From assembly GCA_041920505.1 (NCBI GenBank), contig JBHGXV010000014.1:1-64000 (forward strand): a DNA stretch of 64,000 nucleotides, given 5' to 3'. Positions 16,690-26,200 of this stretch are shown piece by piece (the first letter of the stretch is position 1; the number at the start of each line of letters is the position of its first letter). The position numbers and the translations under genes were made by a program. Origin of the DNA: JBHGXV01 sp041920505 (GTDB taxonomy: Bacteria > Bacillota > Bacilli > Brevibacillales > Brevibacillaceae). The notes under the pieces are model-generated. The model was given only the letters and a program-made list of their open reading frames with translations. It was not told the origin of the DNA and searched no databases.

Positions 16690-17571
16690 ATGTCACGGAC
16701 AACGAAAGAGACAGTGATCGGCTTCATCGGTACGGGCGTGATGGGCAAAAGCATGGCGTCCCATCTAATCAAAGCCGGATATCCGCTCGCCGTGTACAAT
16801 CGCACCAGGGCGAAGACGGAAGAGTTGGCGGCGCTTGGGGCCAGCGTGCGGGACAGCGTGGCCGAAGTGGCCCGGGTGGCGGACGTCGTGATCACGATGG
16901 TCGGCTACCCCAAAGACGTGGAAGAGGTGTACCTGGGCGAGCGGGGGATCGTCCGCCATGCGCGGCCAGGGGCCTATCTGATCGACATGACCACGTCGAC
17001 GCCGTCGTTGGCCAAGCGGATCTACGAGGAGGCCAAAGCCAGACAGATGCACGCGCTGGACGCCCCCGTGTCCGGCGGGGATATCGGGGCGAGGGAAGCG
17101 CGGCTTGCGATCATGGTTGGCGGCGATGAAGAGGCGTTTGAAGCGGTCAAGCCGATTCTTGGCCTGATGGGCACCAACATCGTCCGTCAGGGGGGAGCGG
17201 GAGCCGGCCAACATACGAAAATGTGCAACCAGATTGCCATCGCTTCCAACATGATCGGCGTCTGTGAAGCGATCGCCTACGCGAAAAAGGCGGGGCTCGA
17301 CCCGTCCACCGTTTTGAAGAGCATCGAGTCGGGGGCAGCCGGCAGTTGGTCCTTGAGCAATCTGGCGCCGCGGATGATCGCGGGCAACTTCGCTCCCGGC
17401 TTTTACGTGAAGCATTTCATCAAAGACATGAACATCGCGCTGGAGGCGGCCCAAGAGATGGGTCTGATGACGCCCGGTCTTCAACTGGCCAAATCCTTGT
17501 ACGAGGAGCTGGCGGCGATGGGCGAGGAAGACAGCGGCACGCACGCGCTTTACAAACTGTTCGTCCGTTGA
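16690..17571 (+). CDS. NAD(P)-dependent beta-hydroxyacid dehydrogenase
   Basis: 293 residues of the 3-hydroxyisobutyrate / tartronate semialdehyde reductase family. The N-terminal GFIGTGVMGKSMASHL is the Rossmann nucleotide site with the family signature, DAPVSGGDIGAREARL is the substrate motif, and the catalytic lysine is in GAGQHTKMCNQ. The start at 16690 is chosen because AGAGGT ends about eight bases earlier; ATG 16684 and TTG 16681 are too close. The precise hydroxyacid cannot be told (HIBADH, GarR or GlxR-like). It ends at a bidirectional terminator. Confidence 0.88.
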   Translation: MSRTTKETVIGFIGTGVMGKSMASHLIKAGYPLAVYNRTRAKTEELAALGASVRDSVAEVARVADVVITMVGYPKDVEEVYLGERGIVRHARPGAYLIDMTTSTPSLAKRIYEEAKARQMHALDAPVSGGDIGAREARLAIMVGGDEEAFEAVKPILGLMGTNIVRQGGAGAGQHTKMCNQIAIASNMIGVCEAIAYAKKAGLDPSTVLKSIESGAAGSWSLSNLAPRMIAGNFAPGFYVKHFIKDMNIALEAAQEMGLMTPGLQLAKSLYEELAAMGEEDSGTHALYKLFVR

Positions 17572-17646
17572 ATACGGCAAACCATCGATGGATTCCGCGC
17601 GAAATCAGGGGCGGGATTCGCCTGCCGCCCGCAGTCGGCGCACGGC

Positions 17647-17682
17647 AAAAAAGCAGAGAGGCTGGTGGCTTCTCTGCTTTTT
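17647..17682. terminator. Bidirectional terminator between dehydrogenase and aspartate kinase genes
   Basis: AGCAGAGA (17652-17659) pairs with TCTCTGCT (17671-17678), with six A before and five T after the stem, so it can stop transcription from both sides. Confidence 0.88.
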
Positions 17683-17690
17683 CGTTTGGC

Positions 17691-19046
17691 CTATTCGTTT
17701 CCGAAAAATTCCTCGTACAGCGCGACGACGGCCCGGTCGGCGTCCTCCTGTTTGACGCCGAACATCATGCTCACCTCGGACGATCCCTGGTTGATCATTT
17801 CGATGTTGACACGGGCCCGCGCGAGAGCGGTCGTGGCGCGGGCGGAGGTGCCGACCGAGCGGCGCATGCCTTCGCCGACAATCATAACCAGCGCCAGGTC
17901 GCGCTCCACCGAGATGTCGTCCACCTGCAACTCCTGAACGATGCGGCGCACCACCCGCTCCTCGGTGGCCTGATCGAAGCGGTGGGAGCGCAGGATGACC
18001 GAGATGTTGTCGATGCCCGACGGGGTGTGTTCGTAGGAGAGGCCTTCGTCTTCGAGGATTTGCAGCACTTTGCGTCCGAAGCCGATCTCGCGGTTCATCA
18101 GGTATTTGCTCATGTAAATGCTGCAAAAACCGCTGTCGCTCGCGATGCCGACGACGGTGTTCGGGGGAGAGTGCCGCTCGGCGACGATGCGGGTACCGGG
18201 CGCGGCGGGATTGTTCGTATTTTTGACACACACCGGGATGCCCGCCTTATACGCCGGAAGCAACGCTTCTTCGTGAAACACGGTGAAACCGGCGTACGAC
18301 AGCTCGCGCATTTCGCGGTAGGTGATCTCCTCGATTTTTTTCGGGTTGTCCACCAGATTGGGATTGACCGCAAACACCGAGTCGACGTCGGTAAAGTTTT
18401 CATACACGTCCGCCTGGACGGCGGCAGCCAGAATGGAGCCGGTGATGTCCGAGCCGCCGCGAGAAAACGTCACCAGCACGCCGTCCGGGGTGTAGCCGAA
18501 AAAGCCGGGGAACACCAGGATGCCTTGCCGCGAGCGAAGCGACCGCAAGCGCTCGTAAGATTCCGGCAAAATCCGCGCGTTGCCGTATTCGTCGCTGACC
18601 AGAAGGCCGGCATCCTTTGGATTTACATAGTGGGCGTCCATGCCTTGGCTGGCCAGATAAAAGGCCATCAGTTTGGCGCTGTTGTCTTCGCCTGCCGCCT
18701 TGACGGCATCGGTGAACCGCTCCGGGTTGCTCGTGTCCTGAAGGAACAGGGCGCGCATATCGCCGGTGATCCGCTCGACGATCTCTTCGGACAAGCCGAG
18801 GTCGCGGGCGATCGTCGCGTAACGCGCGATCACCTCCGCCAATTCCGGGCCGGTCTCGCCGGTGGCGAGGAACCGCTCGGCGCACGCGATCAAGAGGTCG
18901 GTCACTTTGGTATCGTCTTTATGGCGTTTGCCCGGAGCGGAGACGACGACCACCCGTCGCTCGGGGTCCGCCTTGATAATCTCGTACACTTTCTGGAACT
19001 GTTCGGCGCTCGCCATCGAAGTTCCGCCAAATTTTGCCACTTTCAC
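17691..19046 (-). CDS. Aspartate kinase (monofunctional, long-chain class)
   Basis: 451 residues. VKVAKFGGTSMAS opens the amino-acid kinase domain; SRGGSDITG lies in its ATP/aspartate region, and two ACT domains follow (about 310-451; ISVERDLALVMIVGEGM, VNIEMINQGSSEVSMMFGV), the site of feedback control by end-product amino acids. The size and continuous chain resemble B. subtilis YclM/ThrD (aspartokinase III) rather than the alpha/beta LysC. The start is the GTG at 19046, preceded by GGGGGAG; upstream codons are not needed. First step of Lys/Thr/Met synthesis. No lysine riboswitch was seen upstream. Confidence 0.93.
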   Translation of the reverse strand: MKVAKFGGTSMASAEQFQKVYEIIKADPERRVVVVSAPGKRHKDDTKVTDLLIACAERFLATGETGPELAEVIARYATIARDLGLSEEIVERITGDMRALFLQDTSNPERFTDAVKAAGEDNSAKLMAFYLASQGMDAHYVNPKDAGLLVSDEYGNARILPESYERLRSLRSRQGILVFPGFFGYTPDGVLVTFSRGGSDITGSILAAAVQADVYENFTDVDSVFAVNPNLVDNPKKIEEITYREMRELSYAGFTVFHEEALLPAYKAGIPVCVKNTNNPAAPGTRIVAERHSPPNTVVGIASDSGFCSIYMSKYLMNREIGFGRKVLQILEDEGLSYEHTPSGIDNISVILRSHRFDQATEERVVRRIVQELQVDDISVERDLALVMIVGEGMRRSVGTSARATTALARARVNIEMINQGSSEVSMMFGVKQEDADRAVVALYEEFFGNE

Positions 19047-19272
19047 GTTTCTCTCCCCCATCGTATCGCATCTATCTGTATCTGTTTGCACCTATTCGTT
19101 ACAATAACGCGAATGCAGATCATTGTGAAGTATATTCCGAAGAAAAAATCATGTTGACGGCCGGGGGAAAATCAGCGTTTCGCGTAGGCGACGACGTAAC
19201 CGGGCCTCGTTTGCGGCAAGGAAGAAGCGAGGGAAAGCGCTATCATATTTTTCTCCGGACGGGAATAGGTTG

Positions 19273-19291
19273 TTGGTAGCTTGGGAACCAA
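19273..19291. promoter_or_regulatory. Short inverted repeat before the aldehyde dehydrogenase gene
   Basis: TTGGT (19273-19277) and ACCAA (19287-19291) lie nine bases apart, some 28 bases before the start codon. It may be an operator; the arms are short, so chance is not excluded. Confidence 0.25.
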
Positions 19292-19318
19292 ACCTTAACC
19301 AGTAAAGGAGGAAGAACG

Positions 19319-20839
19319 ATGGTGTATGCACGGCCCGGTCAGCCGGGTAGCAAGGTAACGTTTCGCAGCCGCTACGACAACTATATCGGAGGGGAGTGGG
19401 TGCCGCCGGTAAAAGGGGGGTATTTCGACAACCCGTCGCCGGTCAACGGCGAGACGTTTTGCGAAGTGGCCCGTTCGACAGCGGAAGACATCGAGCTGGC
19501 GCTCGACGCCGCTCACCGCGCCAAGGAAGCGTGGAGCCGCACGTCGGCGGCGGAGCGCGCGGCGATTCTAAACAAGATCGCGGACCGAATGGAGGCCAAT
19601 CTGGAGATGCTGGCGGTGGCGGAGACATGGGAAAACGGCAAGCCGATCCGCGAGACGCTGGCCGCCGACATCCCGCTCGCCATCGACCACTTCCGCTACT
19701 TCGCCGGGGCGATCCGCGCCCAGGAGGGAAGCATCAGCCAACTGAACCACGACACCGTGGCGTACCATTACCATGAGCCGCTGGGCGTGGTCGGGCAGAT
19801 CATTCCGTGGAATTTCCCCATCCTGATGGCGGCGTGGAAGCTGGCGCCGGCGCTTGCGGCGGGCAACTGCGTCGTGTTGAAACCGGCGGAGCAGACGCCT
19901 GCCAGCATTATGGTTCTCATGGAGCTGATCGGTGATCTTTTGCCGCCTGGCGTGGTCAACGTGGTCAACGGCTTCGGGATCGAGGCGGGCAAGCCGCTGG
20001 CCACCAATCCGCGCATCGCCAAAGTGGCGTTTACCGGGGAGACGACGACCGGCCGGCTGATCATGCAGTACGCGGCGCAAAATATCATCCCGGTGACGCT
20101 GGAGCTCGGCGGCAAGTCGCCCAACATCTTTTTCGCCGACGTGTTTGCCGAGCCGGACGAATTCGCCGACAAGGCGCTTGAGGGGTTTACGATGTTTGCG
20201 CTCAACCAGGGGGAGGTCTGCACGTGCCCGTCCCGCGCGCTGATCGAGAAAAAGATCTACGACGAATTCCTGGAACTTGCGGTGGAGCGGACGAAACGGA
20301 TCAAGCAGGGCAACCCGCTCGATCCACAGACGATGATCGGGGCGCAGGCGTCCAACGACCAGTTGGAAAAGATTTTGTCCTACATCGAAATCGGCAAGCA
20401 GGAAGGCGCGCAAATCCTCACCGGCGGCGAGCGCTGCCATTTGCCTGGCGATTTGGCGGGCGGCTACTACGTGACGCCGACGATCTTCGTCGGACACAAC
20501 CGGATGCGCATCTTCCAGGAGGAGATCTTCGGCCCGGTTGTCTCGGTGACGTCGTTTGCCGACGCCGACGAGGCGCTGGCGATCGCCAACGACACGTTGT
20601 ACGGGCTGGGCGCGGGCGTCTGGACGCGGGACATCAACCGGGCGTATCGGATGGGCCGATCCATCGAGGCGGGACGCGTCTGGGTCAACTGCTACCACGA
20701 GTATCCGGCGCACGCGGCGTTTGGCGGGTACAAACAGTCCGGCATCGGCCGCGAAACGCACAAGATGATGCTGGAGCACTACCAGCAGACGAAAAACCTG
20801 CTGGTCAGCTACAGCCCGAAAGCGGTCGGGTTCTTCTGA
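19319..20839 (+). CDS. NAD-dependent aldehyde dehydrogenase (ExaC/acetaldehyde dehydrogenase type)
   Basis: 506 residues of the ALDH superfamily. PWNFPILMAAWKLAPALAAGNC and FTGETTTG form the cofactor site, ELGGKSPNI carries the general base glutamate, and Cys301 in NQGEVCTCPSR is the nucleophile. The GEVCTCPSR signature and the following DUF779 gene are characteristic of the ExaC/AldB branch that oxidises acetaldehyde and other short aldehydes to acids. ATG at 19319 is preceded by AAAGGAGG. It forms a two-gene unit with the DUF779 gene 15 bases downstream. Confidence 0.9.
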   Translation: MVYARPGQPGSKVTFRSRYDNYIGGEWVPPVKGGYFDNPSPVNGETFCEVARSTAEDIELALDAAHRAKEAWSRTSAAERAAILNKIADRMEANLEMLAVAETWENGKPIRETLAADIPLAIDHFRYFAGAIRAQEGSISQLNHDTVAYHYHEPLGVVGQIIPWNFPILMAAWKLAPALAAGNCVVLKPAEQTPASIMVLMELIGDLLPPGVVNVVNGFGIEAGKPLATNPRIAKVAFTGETTTGRLIMQYAAQNIIPVTLELGGKSPNIFFADVFAEPDEFADKALEGFTMFALNQGEVCTCPSRALIEKKIYDEFLELAVERTKRIKQGNPLDPQTMIGAQASNDQLEKILSYIEIGKQEGAQILTGGERCHLPGDLAGGYYVTPTIFVGHNRMRIFQEEIFGPVVSVTSFADADEALAIANDTLYGLGAGVWTRDINRAYRMGRSIEAGRVWVNCYHEYPAHAAFGGYKQSGIGRETHKMMLEHYQQTKNLLVSYSPKAVGFF

Positions 20840-20854
20840 TCCCGGAGGCCAGCC

Positions 20855-21241
20855 ATGGACACGCGCAGGGTGATCGCCACCGAAGCGGCGTTGGCGTGGA
20901 TCGGCACGCTAAGGGAGCGGCATGGCCCGCTCATGTTCCACCAGTCGGGCGGCTGCTGCGACGGCAGCGCGCCCATGTGCTATCCGCTGGGTGAGTTTCA
21001 GGTGGGAGAGCGGGATGTGCTCTTGGGCGAGATCGGCGGTTGCCCGTTTTACATCGGGGCGGCCCAATACGAATACTGGAAGCACACTCAACTGATCATT
21101 GACGTGGTGCCTGGCAGGGGGAGCGGCTTTTCGCTGGAGGGACCGTTCGGGGTGCGGTTTCTCACCCGCTCCCGGCCGTTCACGGATGAGGAGTGGGCAG
21201 TGTTGCGACGCGAGCCTGGTTCCCCGGCCGACAGGGAATAA
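20855..21241 (+). CDS. DUF779 family protein, aldehyde dehydrogenase partner
   Basis: 128 residues. FHQSGGCCDGSAPMC with a cysteine pair and a further cysteine, and a FYIGAAQYEYWKHTQLIIDVVPGRGSGFSLE block, are the family hallmarks. DUF779 genes are regularly placed beside ExaC-type aldehyde dehydrogenases, as here, and are thought to assist them; the biochemical role is not settled to my knowledge. The cysteine arrangement suggests redox or metal chemistry. Ends just before the 21272 terminator. Confidence 0.85.
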   Translation: MDTRRVIATEAALAWIGTLRERHGPLMFHQSGGCCDGSAPMCYPLGEFQVGERDVLLGEIGGCPFYIGAAQYEYWKHTQLIIDVVPGRGSGFSLEGPFGVRFLTRSRPFTDEEWAVLRREPGSPADRE

Positions 21242-21271
21242 AGGACGGGGAATAAAGACAGAAAGAATCAA

Positions 21272-21305
21272 GCGCCCTTCGGAACGTTTCGGTTCAGGAG
21301 GGCGC
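21272..21305. terminator. Terminator-like hairpin between DUF779 and MFS genes
   Basis: GCGCCCT (21272-21278) pairs with AGGGCGC (21299-21305); the inner part can pair further. The T-tract is weak on both strands, but the convergent position fits a shared terminator. Confidence 0.55.
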
Positions 21306-21311
21306 CTGTGT

Positions 21312-22616
21312 TTACGCGCCGTTGGATACGGCGGCGTGGGGCCGGTTTTTGCCTTTGCCGACGCGCATCACCATCAGGGAGGCGAGCAGACAGAAGAGTC
21401 CGGCGAGGATGAACGTAACGACATAATCACCCAGCATGGTGTGCATGGCGCCGCCGCCGAAGGCAGCCGTTGCCGCCCCCAGTTGGTGGGCGGCGCCGAT
21501 CCAGCCGAACAGGATACCCGCCTTCTCCTTGCCGAAGATGTCGGTGGTCAGGCGGACGGTTGGCGGCACGGTGGCCACCCAGTCCAGCCCGTAGAAGACG
21601 ATGAACAGTCCGAGGCTGAAACCGGACGAGTTCAGCGCCGAGGGAAGCAACATCAGCGACAGTCCGCGCAACCCGTAGTACCAGAACAACAGCCAGCGGT
21701 TGTTCCAGCGGTCGGACAGCCAGCCGGAGAGAGTGGTGCCGATGATGTCGAAGATGCCGATCAGTGCGAGCAGACTGGCTGCGGTCACTTCCGGCATCCC
21801 GTGCTCCATGCAGGCCGGGATCAGGTGGGTGCCGATCAGACCGTTGGTGGAAAGACCGCAGATGAAGAAACTCCCGGCCAACAGCCAAAAGTCAAAGGAG
21901 CGAATCCCGAGCCGAAGGCCGCCCAGCGCGGCGGCAAACGGGTTGCCACGGGCGAGCGCGGGTTCCGCCTGTGATTGGACCGCGCCGTAGGGAAAGAGCC
22001 CTTTGTCGCTCGGCCGATCACGCATCAGCCAGAGGATGACGGGAATCATCACCAGGGCGGCGCCCGCCGTTGTCCAGGCGGCCGCGCGCCATCCGCTGGT
22101 GACGGCCAGATGGGCCAACAGCGGCAGGAAAACGAGTTGACCGGTGGCACCGCTGGCCGTCAATATGCCGACAACCAGGCCGCGCCGCGCGACGAACCAG
22201 CGATTGGCGACGATTGCCCCGAGCACGTTGGCGGTACAGCCGGTGCCGATGCCGACGACGATGCCCCAGAAGAGATCCAGTTGCCACGGCGAGGTCATCC
22301 AGGTGGTCAGCGAGATGCCGACAAACAGCGCAGTGAGCGCCAGCGCGATCATCCGCCGAAGACCGAAGCGCTCCATCAGGGCGGCGGCGAACGGGCCGAA
22401 CAAACCGTACAGGGTCAAATTCATCGCCAGGGCGAGCGAAACCGTGCTCCGATCCCAGCCGAATTCCTGCTCCAGAGGCACCATCAACACGCCGGGGGTG
22501 GAGCGAATCCCCGCTCCGATCAGCATAATGAAAAACGTGATGAGCGCAACGACCCAGGCATAGTGCAGCCGGGGGGCGGTATGCGGACGGGACGCTCCGG
22601 TGGGTTGCTCGGCCAT
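21312..22616 (-). CDS. MFS transporter, oxalate/formate antiporter-like (OFA) subgroup
   Basis: 434 residues with twelve hydrophobic helices. HYAWVVALITFFIMLIGAGIRSTPGVLMVPLEQEFGWDRSTVS is the typical OFA/monocarboxylate-type first loop, and GWLSDRWNNRW in the middle is motif A. Transport of a monocarboxylate or similar small anion is the family tendency but the substrate is unknown. The start at 22616 follows AGAGGTG. It lies convergent to the aldehyde dehydrogenase unit and divergent from the CGCGG gene. Confidence 0.8.
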   Translation of the reverse strand: MAEQPTGASRPHTAPRLHYAWVVALITFFIMLIGAGIRSTPGVLMVPLEQEFGWDRSTVSLALAMNLTLYGLFGPFAAALMERFGLRRMIALALTALFVGISLTTWMTSPWQLDLFWGIVVGIGTGCTANVLGAIVANRWFVARRGLVVGILTASGATGQLVFLPLLAHLAVTSGWRAAAWTTAGAALVMIPVILWLMRDRPSDKGLFPYGAVQSQAEPALARGNPFAAALGGLRLGIRSFDFWLLAGSFFICGLSTNGLIGTHLIPACMEHGMPEVTAASLLALIGIFDIIGTTLSGWLSDRWNNRWLLFWYYGLRGLSLMLLPSALNSSGFSLGLFIVFYGLDWVATVPPTVRLTTDIFGKEKAGILFGWIGAAHQLGAATAAFGGGAMHTMLGDYVVTFILAGLFCLLASLMVMRVGKGKNRPHAAVSNGA

Positions 22617-22731
22617 GTCTTTTCACCTCTTCCGAAATGTATAGCCTTACTATAAGAGACGATCAGGTAACGGGTCAAACGCCGGATGGGTTGGCCCATC
22701 CTGCCTCCCGAAGGCCCCCTTTGACAGGTGT

Positions 22732-22771
22732 GTGGTAGATCACCACCCTTGCTTGGCATCAGGAGTATAAT
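22732..22771 (+). promoter_or_regulatory. Putative promoter and operator of the CGCGG-protein gene
   Basis: The palindrome GTGGTAGATCACCAC (22732-22746) lies about where the -35 region would be for the TATAAT at 22766-22771. No good -35 hexamer is seen, which suggests an activated or repressor-controlled promoter. A second hairpin (GGATGGG/CCCATCC, 22684-22701) lies on the MFS side. Confidence 0.4.
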
Positions 22772-22792
22772 CACCCCCAGGAGGTGTGTCAC

Positions 22793-23083
22793 ATGGAGAG
22801 GGAACCACAAGCGCAACACGACAAGGACTGGTCGCTGAACCTGGAAGACCCGTACTATGCGGAACGCCCGGACAAACTCCTGGAGGAAGCGGCGGATGCC
22901 GTCGCCCGGACGAAACCGGGCCGCTACGTAAACATCATCACGCCTGCGCCGTGCGGCGAACCGCAGGAGTGGTTGATCCCGCAACTGAAAGAGAGGCTTG
23001 ACGCCTTGTCGATTGCCGTCCAACAGATCGTCTATCTGGATCAATGCGGGTGCGGCGGACATGTGACCCGCGTCTACCGCTGA
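22793..23083 (+). CDS. CGCGG-family putative radical-SAM-modified RiPP precursor
   Basis: 96 residues from the ATG at 22793 (AGGAGGTG just before). The body is acidic and helical (KDWSLNLEDPYY, PGRYVNIITPAPCG) and the C-terminus carries DQCGCGGHVTRVYR, matching the CGCGG family described in haloarchaea and some Firmicutes as probable precursors of radical-SAM-modified peptides. In that class the glycine/cysteine core near the C-terminus is the expected modification site. No radical SAM, peptidase or dedicated exporter follows in this window, so the maturase would act from elsewhere or the protein has another role. The divergent MFS gene is the only possible transport partner. Confidence 0.7.
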   Translation: MEREPQAQHDKDWSLNLEDPYYAERPDKLLEEAADAVARTKPGRYVNIITPAPCGEPQEWLIPQLKERLDALSIAVQQIVYLDQCGCGGHVTRVYR

Positions 23084-23104
23084 CGCCGCCCCGCTCCATC
23101 AGGC

Positions 23105-23142
23105 GGCCCCGATGCTTGGGTATCGGGCCATTTGTGCTGTTT
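23105..23142 (+). terminator. Terminator after the CGCGG gene
   Basis: GGCCCCGAT (23105-23113) pairs, with one bulged C, to ATCGGGCC (23122-23129), followed by a T-rich tail (TTTGTGCTGTTTTT). Confidence 0.65.
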
Positions 23143-23192
23143 TTGCCCATTCTCCTGCCGGGAGCGGCAGGGGATCGTTTTGGAAAAACCTT

Positions 23193-23221
23193 TTGACAAA
23201 CATCCCGCAGGTGTGTATATA
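23193..23221 (+). promoter_or_regulatory. Promoter of the subtilase gene
   Basis: TTGACA (23193-23198), 17-base spacer, TATATA (23216-23221): a near-consensus housekeeping promoter about 55 bases before the start codon. Confidence 0.7.
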
Positions 23222-23277
23222 GTTAGAATCATGCCATTATTTTCAAAATAGACAGGATTGGCGGGAAGAGGGAGAGT

Positions 23278-26200
23278 ATGAGGCGAATCAGACAACAAAT
23301 CACCAGACTTTTGCTGGTGCCGTTGCTTGTGTGCGGAATGATCCCCGCCGCGTCGGCCGGCGCCGCAGGCAAACAGCCTGTACAAGCAGGGCAGCAGAAG
23401 GCGGCCTCTGCGGTCAACCAATTGATCGTGCGCTACAAAGACGGGGTGAAGACGTTGTCCGCCCTCAAGCTGGACAAGTCGCTCAAACTGGTCAAACACG
23501 CCAAACAAACGGCGCTGATCGAAGTGGCCCCCGGTCAGTTGAAAAAGGTCAGTGAGAAACTGGCGCACGATCCGAACGTCGCCTACGTCGAGCCGAACTA
23601 CGTCTATCAAAAGGCGGAGGCGGAAACCGACGACGACCTGTTTGAGGAACAGTGGGGCCTTACTGCCGTTGACGCGCCCGCTGCCTGGGAGAAGCTGGAG
23701 AATTGGCCGAATAAGCGGAACCAGGTGGTCGTGGCGGTCGTGGACACCGGAGTGGACGCGACGCATCCCGACCTGGCGGGACGCGTCCTGCCCAAAGGGT
23801 ACAACACGATTGACGACAACGAGGACACGCGCGACGGGGACGGCCACGGCACGCACGTCTCCGGGATCGTAGCCGCCCAGACCGGAAACGGCATTGGCGT
23901 CGCCGGGGTGGCGGGCAAGGAGAATGTGAAGATCCTGCCGATCAAGGCTCTCGACGACTTCGGCTCGGGGACCGCGATGTCGGTCGCGACCGGCGTTGAC
24001 AAAGCGGTGGAGTTGGGCGCAGACGTCATCAACATGAGTCTGGGCGGTCCGTTCAAGAGCAAGCTGATCGAGGAAGCGATCGACCGGGCTGTGGCCAAGG
24101 GCGTCCTGGTGGTCGTCGCGGCCGGCAACTCCAGCGACAACGCCGACGGTTATTACCCGGCGGCGTTGCCGGAAGTGGTAACGGTCGCCTCCGTTGACGA
24201 GGAGCTGAAGCCCTCCAGCTTCAGCAACTTCGGGCGCGCCATCGACCTGGCAGCGCCGGGGGAATACATTATGAGCACCGTGCCGGACAAAGACTACGAC
24301 GCCTGGGACGGCACCTCGATGGCCACGCCGTTTGTCGCCGGTGCGGCCGCGCTGGTCAAGCTGGCCCATCCCGACTGGAAAGCGGAGCAAATCCGCAACG
24401 CGTTGGAGAAGACGGCAAAGGACATCGACGCGCCCGGCCGCGACATCAGCACCGGCAACGGCCTGGTGCAGGTAGCCGCCGCCATCTCGTATGACCGGGT
24501 GGCGCCGCTCTCGATTGTTTCGCCCAGACAGGGGGAGACAGTGTGGGGCAGTGTGCCGATCACCGTGGCTGTCGGCATGGACGGCGTGACACAAGTACAA
24601 TTCGCCAAGGAAGACGGCACTGTGCTGGGACAAGCGCCCGTAACCAATGGACGCGCCGTATGGCAGTGGGATTCCCGGCAGGCGGCCAACGGAAATCAAA
24701 CGATCGTGATTCAGGCGTTGGACGCCGGGAATCGGCCGGTGGGGCAGCCGGAGCGCCTCGCTTTGAAAGTGAAAAACGAGGCCGGCCAAGGGACGTATCT
24801 GACCGTGCTTGACAGGGACGGCAAACCGGCTCCCGCCGCCGAGGTGAGCGTGATGCGGTACAACGACAGTTACGGCGGGTTTTCCGATCCCGTCGTGAGC
24901 ACGTACACCAACAATCAAGGGATGGTGTACCTGCCGCAGAGCGTCTTTTTGCCCGGCGAGCGGTATCTCGCTGTCATTTTCCTTCGCGATCTGGACGATG
25001 AAGAGATGTTCACCAGCTTTTGTGCCGTCAAGGGCGGCGGGGAAGCGGTTACGATCGATTTTCGCGGGAACCGCTCGCTGGATGTTCAGGTGACGAAAGG
25101 CGGACGGGCGATTGACACGAGCAGCACCACGTTTGTCTTCACCCCTGTGGTGGACGGCAAAGAGGCCGACGAATTTTCCGTTTTCATCGAACCGGACGAT
25201 GAGGAGGCGCTTCACGTAAACCTGCCGCCGGGCGATTACGTCGGAGAGGCGATCCGCGCCGGGGAAAGCGGCCAGAACTACTATCTCAAGCAGTCGTTCT
25301 CCATCGGCGAGACGACCCAAACCATAACGTTTGATCTGTCTGCCGCGAAAAAATGGACGTTCAGTCTGCCCAAGTGGGCGGACAGCGCCTACTGGTATCC
25401 GTATGCGTTTGTCGGAATTCCGGTGAAAAACGGCGGCAGCCTGTACGTGACGCCGGACGAAGCCCAATACTATGAGATCGATCTGTTGCAAAACCAGGAC
25501 GGGAAAACATGGCTGTATTCGCTGTATCCCAACGAACCGGTTCCCTCCGGAAAATCGGGGGTCATCTCCGTACCGTCGGCGGTCAATTTCCTCGTGCTTA
25601 AGGATCAGCCGGAAAGCGGCAACGGCGGAAAAACGGTCTACCAGCCGGGCGATGTCGTTTCCGTGAACGGCGTGTACACGTTGGGCCGTTTTGCCCTGAC
25701 CGGCATTTACCAGACGGACAGCGGCGACGTGAGCGAAGAGAATGCGCTTGTGGTCAAGCACGGCAAAACCGGCAAACCCCTCGGGCTGGCGAAAAAAGGC
25801 TCTTTGCTGGTGAAAAGCGAGGGATGGTGGTCTGATGGAGCGACGCTCGTCGGACCGGACGTCGCTCTGGTGAACGGCGACGGGGAAGAAGTGTGGCGTA
25901 CCCATGCCACAGGAGTCTTTACGATTCCGGACACCTTCGATCTCGAAAGCGGCACCTATACCGTCACGGTCGATTTGGGCGACACGCCGCTTGCCGCTTC
26001 GGTGAAGCCGCGGCCGTTGAAGCAGATTGCCATCGGTGTGGAAAGCGGAAAGACGACGGTCAGTCTGGGGTTGCTCGACCCGTCGCAACAAGAGTTTTTT
26101 GAAACGGAAGCGCGGGTTATCGATCCGAAGACCAAGGAAATCGTCGCAGAGGATTACAGCTATTTCGGCGGACGATTGCAACTGGAGGGGCTCGATGTCG

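Noticed and set aside
17346..19157. 603-codon plus-strand frame opposite aspartate kinase
   Set aside because: It passes through a bidirectional terminator and lies antisense to a clear aspartate kinase.
23074..26181. 1035-codon open frame on the minus strand opposite the subtilase
   Set aside because: It is the antisense shadow of a high-GC gene: His/Arg/Val-rich, no domain, no ribosome site, while the plus strand shows a signal peptide and an intact catalytic triad.
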